A stretch of DNA of 64,000 bases from DATDIC01 sp963777625 (GCA_963777625.1 CAVZRO010000035.1:1-64000); one strand, 5' to 3'; numbered from the stretch's first letter, positions 26,263 through 35,244 are shown. Numbers and translations are program-made. Notes: generated by a model not told the origin, from the letters alone.

Positions 26263-27699
26263 TCAGAACGTTACGCTGGTCTGCAGCGCGAGTGACAGCG
26301 CGTTGCGCGTCCGCGACGTGCCGCCGGGATGGATGATGTACTGGATGTCGGGCATGATGGTGACGCCGCGATAGACCGTGGCCGTGTACATCGCCTCCAA
26401 CTCTTGCTCGTTCGATTGCACGCCCAGCGGCGTGCCGAGCCCGCCGCCGGTCAGCGGCTGGCCTAAGATCTGCTCCAGCCGTTGGGTCGCGGTCAGCGCC
26501 CCGCTCACCTGAAACCAGCTCGCCGCGAACCCCAGCCTGTCCTGCGGACGCCCGATAAAGGCGGCGGTGTCGACGACGCCCGCAAACACCTGGTTCTCCA
26601 ACGGCGAGGTGTCGCGATCGGCATGCACGAAGCCGGCGAAGCCGATCAGCCCATCGGTGTCGCCTTTGCCGGTGCGCGCCAGCATCTGGTCCACCATCAC
26701 GTAGAACATGCGCCGTCCGCTATGCGACTGGCCCGGCATCCCGCTCAGCGTCACCGGCTGGCCGTTGGTGCTGACGTACAGGTCGGGGTAGGTCGAAGTG
26801 TCCTCATCGAAGCCGAATTTGTAGTGGCCGCTCAGCCGGTTCGGCCCGAAGCTCGGGGTCCAGCCGACCTCGAGCGGAATGCTGACGCCGGTGCTGCCAT
26901 GCTCGAACAGAGCCCAGCCGGACGGGCCGCCAAAGTTCGGGTTCACCTGAAACAACCCGCCCATCACATAGACGGTCGGAACGAGCAACAGACGCGCCTG
27001 GCCGCCCCAGGTCGCGGCTGGCCAGTCCGGCTCGCCGGGATAGACCGGCAGCGGGTGCGGGTTGCCGCAGAAGATCACGTTCATGAAATCGCAGTAGAGC
27101 GGCGAGGTGGCGAAGGAATTGCCCACCGGCAGCCGGCCCGCCGCGAGGTCCAACCTGCCGTTGTCCAGGCTCTGCTCGCCGTAGAGATAGACCAGGTGGG
27201 CGGCCACATCGCCGCCGCCGCCAAAGATCTGCTGCACCGCATCCAGGTCGTCGTGCAGGAAATCGGCGCTGGCGCTGCGGCCGTTGCGCTCGACGATCAC
27301 GCTGTGCACGGCGAAGCCGGGAAGCCCGAACAGCTTCTCGCCGTCGAGGTCGATCGAAAGCCCGATTTGCGATGTGTAGTCGATCCCGCGCCGCTGGCCA
27401 CCGGCGACGATGGCGGCGGTTTCGGAGAAGTAGTTGAGCCCGAGATCGACGCCGTGATCCGCAAGCCACGTCCGCGCGCCGGCCCAGTCGCCGAACAGAT
27501 GGTCGGTACCGAACGGTGGGGAATAAAGCTGGGGAATTGTCGGGGCGGTAACGGTCGGCGGCGGCTGCGTGGCGGCGAGGCTGCCGCTGATCTGCAACGG
27601 CTGCTGCTGAGCCTGCGCAGACGGCGGCCAGAGCGGAAGCAGAAAAAGCGGCAGAAGCAGAAGTGCCAGCACGCCGCGCGTGCGCACGGGGCGCCTCAT
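26263..27699 (-). CDS. carbohydrate-selective porin, OprB family
   Basis: 478-aa outer-membrane protein. A Sec signal peptide (RTRGVLALLLLPLFLLPLWP … AQA) is followed by the OprB pattern: LFGDWAGARTWLADHGVDLG, beta-barrel strands with alternating residues, and a last strand ending in phenylalanine (ALQTSVTF), as outer-membrane barrels do. It would let sugars cross the outer membrane. Its ATG overlaps the stop of the sugar MFS gene (ATGA at 27696-27699), so the two are co-translated: porin plus inner-membrane symporter form one sugar uptake route. Confidence 0.9.
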   Translation of the reverse strand: MRRPVRTRGVLALLLLPLFLLPLWPPSAQAQQQPLQISGSLAATQPPPTVTAPTIPQLYSPPFGTDHLFGDWAGARTWLADHGVDLGLNYFSETAAIVAGGQRRGIDYTSQIGLSIDLDGEKLFGLPGFAVHSVIVERNGRSASADFLHDDLDAVQQIFGGGGDVAAHLVYLYGEQSLDNGRLDLAAGRLPVGNSFATSPLYCDFMNVIFCGNPHPLPVYPGEPDWPAATWGGQARLLLVPTVYVMGGLFQVNPNFGGPSGWALFEHGSTGVSIPLEVGWTPSFGPNRLSGHYKFGFDEDTSTYPDLYVSTNGQPVTLSGMPGQSHSGRRMFYVMVDQMLARTGKGDTDGLIGFAGFVHADRDTSPLENQVFAGVVDTAAFIGRPQDRLGFAASWFQVSGALTATQRLEQILGQPLTGGGLGTPLGVQSNEQELEAMYTATVYRGVTIMPDIQYIIHPGGTSRTRNALSLALQTSVTF

Positions 27700-29063
27700 G
27701 CCGCGGTTGCCGTGGTGACCGGCGACGACGGCACGGCCTGCAGCGCGTTCTCGATCTCCTCCAGGGTGCGCCCTTTGGTTTCGGGCACCAGAGCAGCGGT
27801 GAAGACAATCGCCGCGGCCGTCAGCACCGCATAAATCAGGAATGTGCCGGCGCGACCGGACAGGTTGACGAGGCCGAGGAAGCTGACGGTTACCAGCAGG
27901 TTGAAGCCCCAATTCGAGATGCTGGCGAGGCTCATCGCCCGCCCTCGCACCGCGAGCGGAAAAATCTCCGCGATCAGCAACCAGAACACCGGCCCCAGTC
28001 CGACCGCGAAAAACGCCACGTAGACGGCGAGCGAGCCGGCGGTGATCCAGCCGAGCGCGCCCGATGTGCCGAACGCAAAACCGGCAGCCAGCACCAGCAA
28101 GGCTGCCAGCATGCCGCCCAGGCTCCACAGCAGCAGCGCGCGCCGGCCGACACGATCGATCAGCCATATCGCGACCAGGGTCAGGGCTACGTTGACCACG
28201 CCCACGCCGGCGGTGGCGAGAATCGATACCGAGGCCGACGACAAGCCTGCCGCCTGAAAAATCTGCGGCGCGAAATAGATCACCGTGTTGATGCCGGTGA
28301 TCTGCTGGAATATCGCCAGCCCGACACCGACGATCAGCGCGGGCCGCAATTCCGGGGCCAGCAGCGCCGACCAGGGCACCAGCCGGCCGCCCTCGCGCCG
28401 CAAATCGGTGCGCAACGCGGCCAACTCGCCGGCCACGTCGGCGTGCGGCGGGCGCAACCGGCGTAGCGCCGCCTCGGCCTGCTTGAGGCGAGAGTGCCCG
28501 GCCAGCCAGCGCGGGCTTTCCGGCAACAGCAGCATCCCGACCGCCAACACCACCCCGGGCACCACGCCCAGCCCCAGCATCCAGCGCCAGCCGTCCGCTG
28601 TGGTGGCGAAGGCATAACCCACCAGATACGACACCAGGATGCCCAGCGTGATGCAGAGCTGGTTGAGCGACGTCACCGCCCCGCGCGAGGCCGCGGGCGA
28701 GATTTCAGCCAGGTAGAGCGGCGTCAGCATCGAGGCCACACCGATCGCGATACCGATCAGCAGCCGTCCCGCCAGCAGCATCCCGATACTGCCGGCGGCG
28801 GCGGAGATCAGCGCGCCGATCACGAACACCAGCGCGGTGACCAGAATGACACGCCGCCGGCCGAACCGGTCGGACAGGCTGCCGGCAACCATCGCCCCGA
28901 TCACCGCGCCCACCAGCACGATCCCGGCGACGATGCTCTCGCCGCCGGTCGAGAGGTGGAAGACGTCGCGGATGAAGAGCAAGGCGCCGGAGATCACGCC
29001 AGTGTCGTAGCCGAACAGCAAGCCGCCCAGCGCGGCCGTGACGGAGATCAGAGCGAATTGCAC
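27696..29063 (-). CDS. sugar porter family MFS transporter
   Basis: 455-aa, 12-helix sugar:proton symporter of the GalP/XylE/GLUT type. Signature motifs: LFGYDTGVISGALLFI in helix 1, DRFGRRRVIL in loop 2-3, PLYLAEISPAASRGAV, PESPRWLAG in the central loop, FQQITGINTVIYFAPQIF in helix 7, DRVGRRALLL and VPETKGRTLEEIE at the C-terminus. The exact sugar is not readable. It is upstream of and overlaps the OprB-type porin gene. ATG 29063 is at the helix-1 start, giving a short N-terminus typical of bacterial members. Confidence 0.93.
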   Translation of the reverse strand: MQFALISVTAALGGLLFGYDTGVISGALLFIRDVFHLSTGGESIVAGIVLVGAVIGAMVAGSLSDRFGRRRVILVTALVFVIGALISAAAGSIGMLLAGRLLIGIAIGVASMLTPLYLAEISPAASRGAVTSLNQLCITLGILVSYLVGYAFATTADGWRWMLGLGVVPGVVLAVGMLLLPESPRWLAGHSRLKQAEAALRRLRPPHADVAGELAALRTDLRREGGRLVPWSALLAPELRPALIVGVGLAIFQQITGINTVIYFAPQIFQAAGLSSASVSILATAGVGVVNVALTLVAIWLIDRVGRRALLLWSLGGMLAALLVLAAGFAFGTSGALGWITAGSLAVYVAFFAVGLGPVFWLLIAEIFPLAVRGRAMSLASISNWGFNLLVTVSFLGLVNLSGRAGTFLIYAVLTAAAIVFTAALVPETKGRTLEEIENALQAVPSSPVTTATAA

Positions 29064-29117
29064 CTCGATTCTCCCACGGGGGTGGAAACAGCCGAGCAGT
29101 CAGGCGGCGAGCTGAAA

Positions 29118-29292
29118 TAATACCAGACCGGATTGAGAGCGACCTATGTTCGTCACTCCCGCGAACGCGGGAATCGAGGCAAACCCTCGGAATTTCGCGG
29201 GCTCTCGCGTGGATGCCCGCTTTCGCGGGCATGACGGATCTTTCGCGGCATGACGGATCTCAAGTCTTCGTCCTCGCGGGCTGGTATAACTC
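29118..29292. repeat. intact composite repeat unit (families A, C and D)
   Basis: From left to right: a family C arm (ATACCAGACCGGATTGAGAG), then the two-palindrome unit 29153-29236 with spacer (CGCGAACGCGGGAATCGAGG, CTCGGAATTTCGCGGGC, GGATGCCCGCTTTCGCGGG). Next is a short family D segment 29246-29290 (GGATCTCAAGTCTTCGTCC, TCGCGGGCTGGTATAAC), found again inverted at 63156-63192. This intact copy shows the structure that is broken by insertion sequences at 12-16.5 kb. Confidence 0.8.
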
Positions 29293-29357
29293 GGCTCACT
29301 GAGGCCGCAATAGTCACTGAAGCCGCACGAGAGGGCAATATCGATTAGCGGCGGATC
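29288..29357 (-). pseudogene. possible AraC-type HTH gene fragment
   Basis: The reverse strand encodes LIDIALSCGFSDYCGLSEP, which resembles the second helix-turn-helix of AraC regulators (…IADIALACGFSD…). It is cut off on both sides, with the composite repeat directly next to it. It is too short to be certain. Confidence 0.35.
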
Positions 29358-29423
29358 GGTGCGGGGCCGCTTACCGGCGATGCGGCGGCCCGGCGACGCG
29401 ATCGCGATTGCACGGGCGGTCGC

Positions 29424-29473
29424 TGGATTCCCGCTTTGCGCGGGAATGACCGGGAACCGGAATGGGTCTGCCT
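29424..29473. repeat. family A palindrome with conserved tail
   Basis: GGATTCCCGCTTTGCGCGGG, then AATGACCGGGAACCGG and AATGGGTCTGCC, in the 577-bp non-coding gap before the esterase gene. Apart from repeats and the HTH-like fragment I see no gene between 29064 and 29640. Confidence 0.75.
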
Positions 29474-29640
29474 TTCGTCGGGCCGCTGGTATCAAGTGGA
29501 GCGGAACGAGCGAGGTGCGAGTCGTAACTGGTGAGGTAATTCTTCCCACCATTAAGCAGACCAGGATCGTCCCGTGGCGTGGACACGGTGCTCATCATCG
29601 TCGATCACGGGCTGACACGCGCGATGACCAAGGGGGAGCG

Positions 29641-30279
29641 ATGAGAGATGCTGGCGTGCTGGCGAAAACCGCGCTGTTGCTGGGCATGGTCCTGCTGGCG
29701 GGGGCGGCGGGGCCGGGGCCGGTGCGGCTGCTGGTCCTGGGCGACTCGCTGTCGGCGGGGTACGGATTGCCGCACCAGGACGGGTTCGAGGCACAGTTGC
29801 AGGACGCGCTGAAGACGAACGGGCATGACGTGACCATCATCGACGGCGCCGTGTCCGGCGACACGTCGGCCGGCGGTCTGGCGCGGCTGGACTGGGTGCT
29901 GGCGGACGGGGCCGACGCCGCAATCGTGGAACTGGGGGCGAATGACGGGCTGCGGGGCCTCGATCCGGCCGACATGCGCGCCAACCTGACGGCAATCCTG
30001 GACCGGCTCGCGGCGCGGCACATCCCGGTGCTGCTGGCCGGCATGTATGCGCCGCCGAATCTGGGGCCGCAGTATGAGGCGCAGTTCCGGGCCGTGTTCG
30101 ACGCGCTCGGCGAACGGCAGGGGGTGATCTATGATCCATTCTTCCTGGTGGGGGTCGCGGAGGTGCCGGCGCTGACGCAGCCGGACGGGCTGCATCCGAA
30201 TGCGGCCGGGGTTCGCCGCGTGGTGGCGCAGATCCTGCCCCGGGTGGAGCAACTCATTGGCGAGGCTCAGAAAAAATGA
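29641..30279 (+). CDS. arylesterase / TesA-like SGNH hydrolase
   Basis: 212-aa secreted or periplasmic esterase of the GDSL/SGNH family, like E. coli TesA (acyl-CoA thioesterase I / lysophospholipase L1). After an N-terminal signal sequence the four blocks are visible: VLGDSLSAGYG (Ser), GAVSGDTSAGG (Gly), VELGANDGLRG (Asn), and DGLHPNAAGVRR (Asp and His). ATG 29641 follows AGGGGGAG. Its stop overlaps the start of thpR (ATGA at 30276-30279), so the two genes form an operon. Confidence 0.9.
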   Translation: MRDAGVLAKTALLLGMVLLAGAAGPGPVRLLVLGDSLSAGYGLPHQDGFEAQLQDALKTNGHDVTIIDGAVSGDTSAGGLARLDWVLADGADAAIVELGANDGLRGLDPADMRANLTAILDRLAARHIPVLLAGMYAPPNLGPQYEAQFRAVFDALGERQGVIYDPFFLVGVAEVPALTQPDGLHPNAAGVRRVVAQILPRVEQLIGEAQKK

Positions 30280-30821
30280 GGCTGTTCGTCGGGCTCGACC
30301 TGCCCTGGGAACTGCGGGACCGCCTGGTCGCGCTGTCCGGACGCGGCGTTCCCGGCGCGCGCTGGGTGTCGGCGGAAAACTACCACCTGACGCTGCGGTT
30401 CATCGGCGAGGCTCCGGCCTATCAGGCCGAGGAGATCGACCTTGCGCTGGCCGGGCTGAAGGCGCGCGGATTCCCGCTGACGCTGACCGGGCTGGGGACG
30501 TTCAGCAAAGGCGGGCGGGCGACCGCGTTGTGGGTCGGGGTAGAGCGGAGCCAGCCACTGGACCATCTGCGCTCCAAGGTGGAGACGGCGTTGCAGCGGA
30601 TCGGGTTGGAGCCGGAGCGGCGGCGGTTTTCCCCGCATATCACGCTGGCGCGGCTGGACGGGACGGCGGAGGCGAAGCTGGCGGCGTTCGTGCAGGAACA
30701 TAACCTGTTCCGCGCGCCTGCCGTTCCGGTGGAGCATTTCACGCTGTTCAGCTCGCGGCTCGGGAAGGAGCAGGCGGTCTATATGCCGGAGGCGGAGTAC
30801 GCGCTCGTCCCCGCGGGGTGA
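30276..30821 (+). CDS. thpR: RNA 2',3'-cyclic phosphodiesterase
   Basis: 181-aa member of the 2H phosphoesterase family (also called LigT), which opens 2',3'-cyclic phosphates at RNA ends. Both catalytic H-x-T motifs are present, YHLTLRFIGE near residue 36 and PHITLARLDG near residue 120. It has the family start MRLFVGLDLP and the C-terminal FTLFSSRLG. It is translationally coupled to the preceding esterase gene. Confidence 0.93.
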   Translation: MRLFVGLDLPWELRDRLVALSGRGVPGARWVSAENYHLTLRFIGEAPAYQAEEIDLALAGLKARGFPLTLTGLGTFSKGGRATALWVGVERSQPLDHLRSKVETALQRIGLEPERRRFSPHITLARLDGTAEAKLAAFVQEHNLFRAPAVPVEHFTLFSSRLGKEQAVYMPEAEYALVPAG

Positions 30822-31309
30822 GCGGGGCAACAGGTTGGTTGCAGGGGCGCGAAGGAGGGGCGGGAGTTCTCGCTTAGCCACCTGTCCAGTTTTTGGAGGC
30901 CACCTCAGATCGTTCGACTGGGCCATCCTCTCGATCTTGTGCCCGGCATCCTCCTTGCCGCAAGAAGGAATAAAGCGTGGCGACAATGCGTCTACTTCAG
31001 AACGCCCCAATGAGTCGCGGCAACCGACGCCGCGCCGACAGAGCCGCCGGCGTTCCTCGGTGGAGCGGCACGTAGTGGGGCAGCTCGACAGTATGCTCCG
31101 GGCGGAGTTTGCGCATGCTCCAGATCACAGGAAAGCTCGCTACCGTCAGGATGTTGCAACCATGGCGAAAAAGGCCGCGGGCTGCGGCGTCGTTTGACCC
31201 GGCGTCCCGAACCGACCGGCCAGCGCGCGTCGCTGCTGTGTGCCACGCCGGTGCAGCTGAAGCCTGGTCCCGGCCTGGATTCCGGCTAGCGGTCAGGTCT
31301 GCTTTTTCG
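30822..31309. other. 488-bp gap without a recognised gene
   Basis: No coding sequence with family similarity is seen. At 30880-30912 the sequence CCACCTGTCCAGTTTTTGG, read on the other strand, looks like a lone IS3-type end. The rest (for example 31170-31300) shows no clear structure. Confidence 0.4.
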
Positions 31310-31321
31310 ATGCTGATAGCG

Positions 31322-31630
31322 ATGTCGCGAACGCTCGGCATTGTCTGCCTCCTGGGCGTTCTGCTCGGAGGCCCCGCGGCGGCGCAGGGGTTTCGCCGCG
31401 GACCGCCCATGGGCTTTGGTCCCCATCCTGGCTTCTTTCCCCATCCCGGCTTCTTCCCTCGTCCTGGCTTCGTTCCTCATCGTGCTTTCTTCCCAGGCCG
31501 CGCATTTGACAATCGTCGCTTCTTTTTTGGGGGAGTATTCGTGGCACCGCGAATCATCGTAACGCCTTACCCCGTCTACCCTTTCTATCCCTACTGCTAT
31601 CCTCCCTATCCCTACCCGCCCTATCCCTAG
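31322..31630 (+). CDS. small secreted protein with HPGFFP repeats
   Basis: 102-aa predicted exported protein of unknown function. A signal peptide (MSRTLGIVCLLGVLLGGPAAA) is followed by a run of six-residue repeats (HPGFFP, HPGFFP, RPGFVP, HRAFFP) and an acid-free, aromatic tail built of YP pairs (YPVYPFYPYCYPPYPYPPYP). Such low-complexity proteins occur as outer-surface or periplasmic proteins in many proteobacteria. ATG 31310 in the same frame is an alternative start. No strong ribosome-binding site decides between them. Confidence 0.6.
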   Translation: MSRTLGIVCLLGVLLGGPAAAQGFRRGPPMGFGPHPGFFPHPGFFPRPGFVPHRAFFPGRAFDNRRFFFGGVFVAPRIIVTPYPVYPFYPYCYPPYPYPPYP

Positions 31631-31743
31631 CGTCCAACGGGCGGCGGATTCCGGCCATAATGCCGATGAAAGTCCTGTATGCCGGCATGGCTCGGGTTGG
31701 TCGCAGCCGTTTTCGTGTCACCCGAAATTAGCTACCTCGGTCG

Positions 31744-32538
31744 ATGAACTCGCAATTGGTGAACGCTCGTGCCCGATCGATGACTGCTTCGCATTCTAAG
31801 GCTGGATTGTGGCACGACCGCATCGTCGTGGTGACCGGCGGCACGTCGGGCATCGGTCGAGCGTTCGTAGTACGGCTCGTGGCCGAAGGCGCGAAGGTGA
31901 TCACCTGCGCACGCGATGAAATGGCACTTCTTGAACTCCAGACGCGTCATCCGGCGATTGAGACATTCCGCTGCGACGTTACCGCACGCAGGGACGTGCT
32001 GGCGCTCCAAGAGGCAATTCAGGGCCGCCACGGCAAGATCGATGTGTTGATAAACAACGCCGGGATTATGGAACAACTGGATCTGCTCGATGGGTCAGTC
32101 GGCGATGAACGCATAGCCCAGGAAATCGCGGTCAACCTGACCGGCCCTATCCTGTTGACGCGAACATTCCTGCCGCTCTTGCGCTCCGGCCACAGCTCGC
32201 TGATCATCATGATCACTTCGGGGTACGCTTTGCTTCCAGCAACCCGCGCTCCGACCTACTCCGCGACTAAGGCCGGGCTCCGTTCCTTTACGATGGCGTT
32301 GCGACAGCAGTTGCGCGGTGTCGGCATCCGGGTCATCGAAGTGCTGCCGCCGCTGGTCGATACGCCGGCGACACGCTCGGCCCGGAAATCCAAGATGTCG
32401 CCGGAAACGCTGGTCGACCGAGTATTGCGCGATATAGCGCGTGGCCGGGATGAAATATTGCCTGGAATGGTCGGCCTGCTGCCGCTGCTGATGCGTTTGG
32501 CCCCTTCGTATGCAGCGCGCCGTGTCGCAGAGACATGA
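31744..32538 (+). CDS. short-chain dehydrogenase/reductase (DltE-like)
   Basis: 264-aa classical SDR: NAD(P)-binding TGGTSGIGRAF, NNAGIM, catalytic serine in IIMITSGYALLP, and YSATKAGLRS with the Tyr-Lys pair. The layout and C-terminus (VLPPLVDTPATR) resemble the DltE/YvaG-like SDRs. GC content and codon choice are lower than in flanking genes, as for the next two genes, which suggests a transferred islet. ATG 31780 is an alternative start. Substrate unknown; the adjacent aminotransferase suggests joint work on an amino-bearing metabolite or lipid. Confidence 0.85.
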   Translation: MNSQLVNARARSMTASHSKAGLWHDRIVVVTGGTSGIGRAFVVRLVAEGAKVITCARDEMALLELQTRHPAIETFRCDVTARRDVLALQEAIQGRHGKIDVLINNAGIMEQLDLLDGSVGDERIAQEIAVNLTGPILLTRTFLPLLRSGHSSLIIMITSGYALLPATRAPTYSATKAGLRSFTMALRQQLRGVGIRVIEVLPPLVDTPATRSARKSKMSPETLVDRVLRDIARGRDEILPGMVGLLPLLMRLAPSYAARRVAET

Positions 32539-32584
32539 GGTGTCGCTTGTCGGATCACGTCATGGTCCGGGGGGAGGGTCATCT

Positions 32585-34036
32585 ATGACGAGTCACCTGG
32601 AGGTAGACCGGACACAGGAGGTCACGAGGCCGAGGCCGGAGTTAGACGTCGTGTCGATGTTTTCCGCGCGAGAGTCGGAGCGCTACGTACTTCACTCGCG
32701 CCATATGAACGAAATGATGGTGCGCGTGCTGAAAACCATCGGGTACGATGTGGGCTTTTGCAGCGGATCCGGCCAGTATCTATTCGACCGCACAGGAGTT
32801 CGCTACCTCGATCTGCTCAGCGGTTGGGGTGTATTCGGAATCGGCCGGAATCATCCAAATCTTCGCGACACCCTGACCCGCGTTCTTGCGGCAGACTTTC
32901 CGAATTTGGTACAGATGGATGTCTCACCATTGGCCGGCATCCTGGCGGAGAAGCTGCTCGGGTACACGCCTTATCTCGACAAGGTACTCTTTGCCAATTC
33001 GGGCGCGGAAGCGGTCGAGGCATCGATGAAACTCGCGCGCCAGGCTACCGGCCGCCCGGGGTTGGTGTACTGCACACACGCCTTCCATGGCCTCTCCTAT
33101 GGGGCGCTGTCGTTGAACGGCGACGACAATTTCCGCAATGGATTCGGCCCGCTGCTGCCGCACTGCTCCGAGGTTCCGTTCAATGATCTCGCGGCGCTGG
33201 ATGAAGCCTTGGCGACACGTCAGGTGGCTGCATTCATTGTCGAACCCGTTCAGGGCAAGGGCGTGAACATACCGGACGACAGTTACCTCCCCGGCGCCCA
33301 GGAGCTCTGCCGCAAATATGGAACGTTGCTCATAGCTGACGAAATTCAGACCGGGCTTGGCCGTACGGGACGCTTCCTGGCGATCGAACACTGGGGCATC
33401 GAGCCAGATATTGTGCTCCTGTCAAAGACACTGTCCGGTGGTCACATTCCGGTTGCAGCGGTGTTGGGCCGGAAATGGATATTCGGCAAACTGTTCGATC
33501 GTATGGATCGGGCGGTCGTTCATGGCTTGACGTTTGCCGGCAACGATCTCGCCATGGCGGCGGGACTGGCGACACTCGAGGTACTTGAAACCGAGCGGCT
33601 CATTGAGAATGCGGCCCGACTGGGGACGCGTCTGCTCACCGCGTTTCGGGAAATGGCGTCGCGCTATGAGATGGTTCGGGAGGTGCGCGGCAAAGGTCTC
33701 ATGATCGGCATCGAATTCGGTCGGCCGCGTTCCCTGAAACTCCGGGCGTCGTGGAGTTTGCTAGAGGCCGTAAGCACGGGGCTTTTCTGCCAACTGATCA
33801 CCATCCCGCTCTGCAAAAATCATCGGATTCTGGCTCAGGTCGCGGGACACGCCAGCCATACGGTGAAACTCCTGCCCGCGCTCGTCATCTCAGAGCAGGA
33901 CTGCGATTGGATCGAGAGGTCTTTTGATGAGGTGATCGCCGACAGCCATCGCGTCCCGGGGGGCGTCTGGTCGCTCGGAATGACTTTAGCCAGGAATGCG
34001 CGAAAGACATATGACATGAGTGGGGTCAATGACTAG
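32585..34036 (+). CDS. class-III PLP-dependent aminotransferase
   Basis: 483-aa fold-type-I aminotransferase of the acetylornithine/ornithine aminotransferase group. Motifs: LDLLSGWGVFGIGRNHP near the N-terminus, FANSGAEAVEASMKLAR (phosphate binding), CTHAFHGLSYGALS, IVEPVQGKGV, IADEIQTGLGRTGRF with the PLP-contacting aspartate, and the Schiff-base lysine in LLSKTLSGGHIP. ATG 32585 follows GGGAGGG. The first 60 residues extend beyond the common core. The function in this three-gene islet is not known. It converges on the acyltransferase-like gene with overlapping stop codons at 34033-34036. Confidence 0.87.
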   Translation: MTSHLEVDRTQEVTRPRPELDVVSMFSARESERYVLHSRHMNEMMVRVLKTIGYDVGFCSGSGQYLFDRTGVRYLDLLSGWGVFGIGRNHPNLRDTLTRVLAADFPNLVQMDVSPLAGILAEKLLGYTPYLDKVLFANSGAEAVEASMKLARQATGRPGLVYCTHAFHGLSYGALSLNGDDNFRNGFGPLLPHCSEVPFNDLAALDEALATRQVAAFIVEPVQGKGVNIPDDSYLPGAQELCRKYGTLLIADEIQTGLGRTGRFLAIEHWGIEPDIVLLSKTLSGGHIPVAAVLGRKWIFGKLFDRMDRAVVHGLTFAGNDLAMAAGLATLEVLETERLIENAARLGTRLLTAFREMASRYEMVREVRGKGLMIGIEFGRPRSLKLRASWSLLEAVSTGLFCQLITIPLCKNHRILAQVAGHASHTVKLLPALVISEQDCDWIERSFDEVIADSHRVPGGVWSLGMTLARNARKTYDMSGVND

Positions 34037-35244
34037 CGGATAGGAACCGTTGGTAAGTCGTCCCAAAGTTCCCAATAGTTAGGGAATTTCCTGAGGATTG
34101 GATCGTACCGAGTGGGCTCGATCAAGGGCAGGACCCGCTTCAGGACGGTGTTCATGATCACCGAGGTGTGTCTCACATACAAATCGGTCGGATCCAATAC
34201 GTGCCTCATATGCAATTTCGGATCGTAATTCAGACCACTGCTGCGAAGCCACTTATAGCCTTGTGGGATCGCCCAGGAGATCATGTCTCGGACAGCGTAG
34301 TGATAGAGGTGCAGGTCGAGCGCTACCGAGTAGTCCAGTCCGATGTACTCGGCATAGATCGCGTCACCCTCGATCATGCACAGGGTGAAACCGACAATCC
34401 GTCCGTTCTGACGCCAGAGAAAGAAGCGCACTTTGTCAGGCATTAGGCGGCCTATGCCGCAGAAGAACGGCTTCGTGAGCTTCTCAAAATGCAGCTTCGA
34501 CCGATTGTATACCTGGAGGTAGAGTGGGTAGATTTCATCGATGACAGAAGTGGCATCACACAAAACGCTCATTTCAATCGGGGACGCCAGAGCTGCAGCA
34601 GCGAACTTTTTCCTCAGCTTTCTGCGCGTCGCACTATTCAGCGCCTGGGCCATGTAGTCATCGAAGCTCGGATAATCGATGTTGAGACGGGTCATAGGAA
34701 GGCTCGGCACCCGGGTAAAGCCGCAATACTGAAACGACTTCAGCGGTTCCCGGTATCTTGCTGGAAATTCCTTCAGCACGATTAGGGACGCTTTCAGATT
34801 TCGCGCATGTGTAACGACAGTTTTGGCGAGGAGGTGCGCATTGTTCACATATGACGATTGAGCGCCGTCAAGATGTCCTTCACCCACCGCGCACCCGATC
34901 ATCAAAGTCCGCATAATGAGGAACCTCGGCCATAGCATTCGAACCAAATGGATTATCCTTTGGAAATTCGGTGGCACACCTCCGAGTATGTCCTGATCAA
35001 CAGTGAAGAACGGTTGAATCGCCCGAACCACGCCGTTCGTTTCCTTGATTGCAAAGTAGTGATAGTCGAACCCGTGTCGAATCGTATCCTCGACCAATTC
35101 ATAATAGCGATAATCCTTCCGTCTGCCGGCAAACGCAGTCCTCCAATGACTAGATTGCGCCAGCTCCGCGCGCGACACTATCTCCACGCTGCCGTCGAGC
35201 GCCGCCAGGAACGGCGCAGGCTCCGTGACGGTGGGTGCCGTCAA
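34033..35244 (-). CDS. GNAT-fold acyltransferase-like protein (FemAB/BioF2-like)
   Basis: 403-aa protein in the large GNAT/FemAB-like group. The C-terminal half has NSATRRKLRKKF, YPLYLQVYNRSKLHFEKL, FFLWRQNGRIVGFTLCMIEG and HYAVRDMISWAIPQGYKWL, typical for transfer of an acyl or aminoacyl group to an amine. Related proteins include bacterial ceramide synthases and peptidoglycan cross-bridge enzymes, but the substrate cannot be told here. Start TTG 35244 overlaps the dsbD-like stop (TTGA), implying coupling; the extreme N-terminus is GC-rich like dsbD and the rest is not, so the gene may have been joined to the operon by an insertion. Because of an indel in dsbD, the two genes also read as one long open frame. 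Confidence 0.7.
   Translation of the reverse strand: MTAPTVTEPAPFLAALDGSVEIVSRAELAQSSHWRTAFAGRRKDYRYYELVEDTIRHGFDYHYFAIKETNGVVRAIQPFFTVDQDILGGVPPNFQRIIHLVRMLWPRFLIMRTLMIGCAVGEGHLDGAQSSYVNNAHLLAKTVVTHARNLKASLIVLKEFPARYREPLKSFQYCGFTRVPSLPMTRLNIDYPSFDDYMAQALNSATRRKLRKKFAAAALASPIEMSVLCDATSVIDEIYPLYLQVYNRSKLHFEKLTKPFFCGIGRLMPDKVRFFLWRQNGRIVGFTLCMIEGDAIYAEYIGLDYSVALDLHLYHYAVRDMISWAIPQGYKWLRSSGLNYDPKLHMRHVLDPTDLYVRHTSVIMNTVLKRVLPLIEPTRYDPILRKFPNYWELWDDLPTVPIR

Noticed and set aside
30880..30912. IS3-type end (CCACCTGTCCAGTTTTTGG on the + strand)
   Set aside because: Only one end is seen, with no transposase remnant and no second terminal repeat, so it is not listed as an element.
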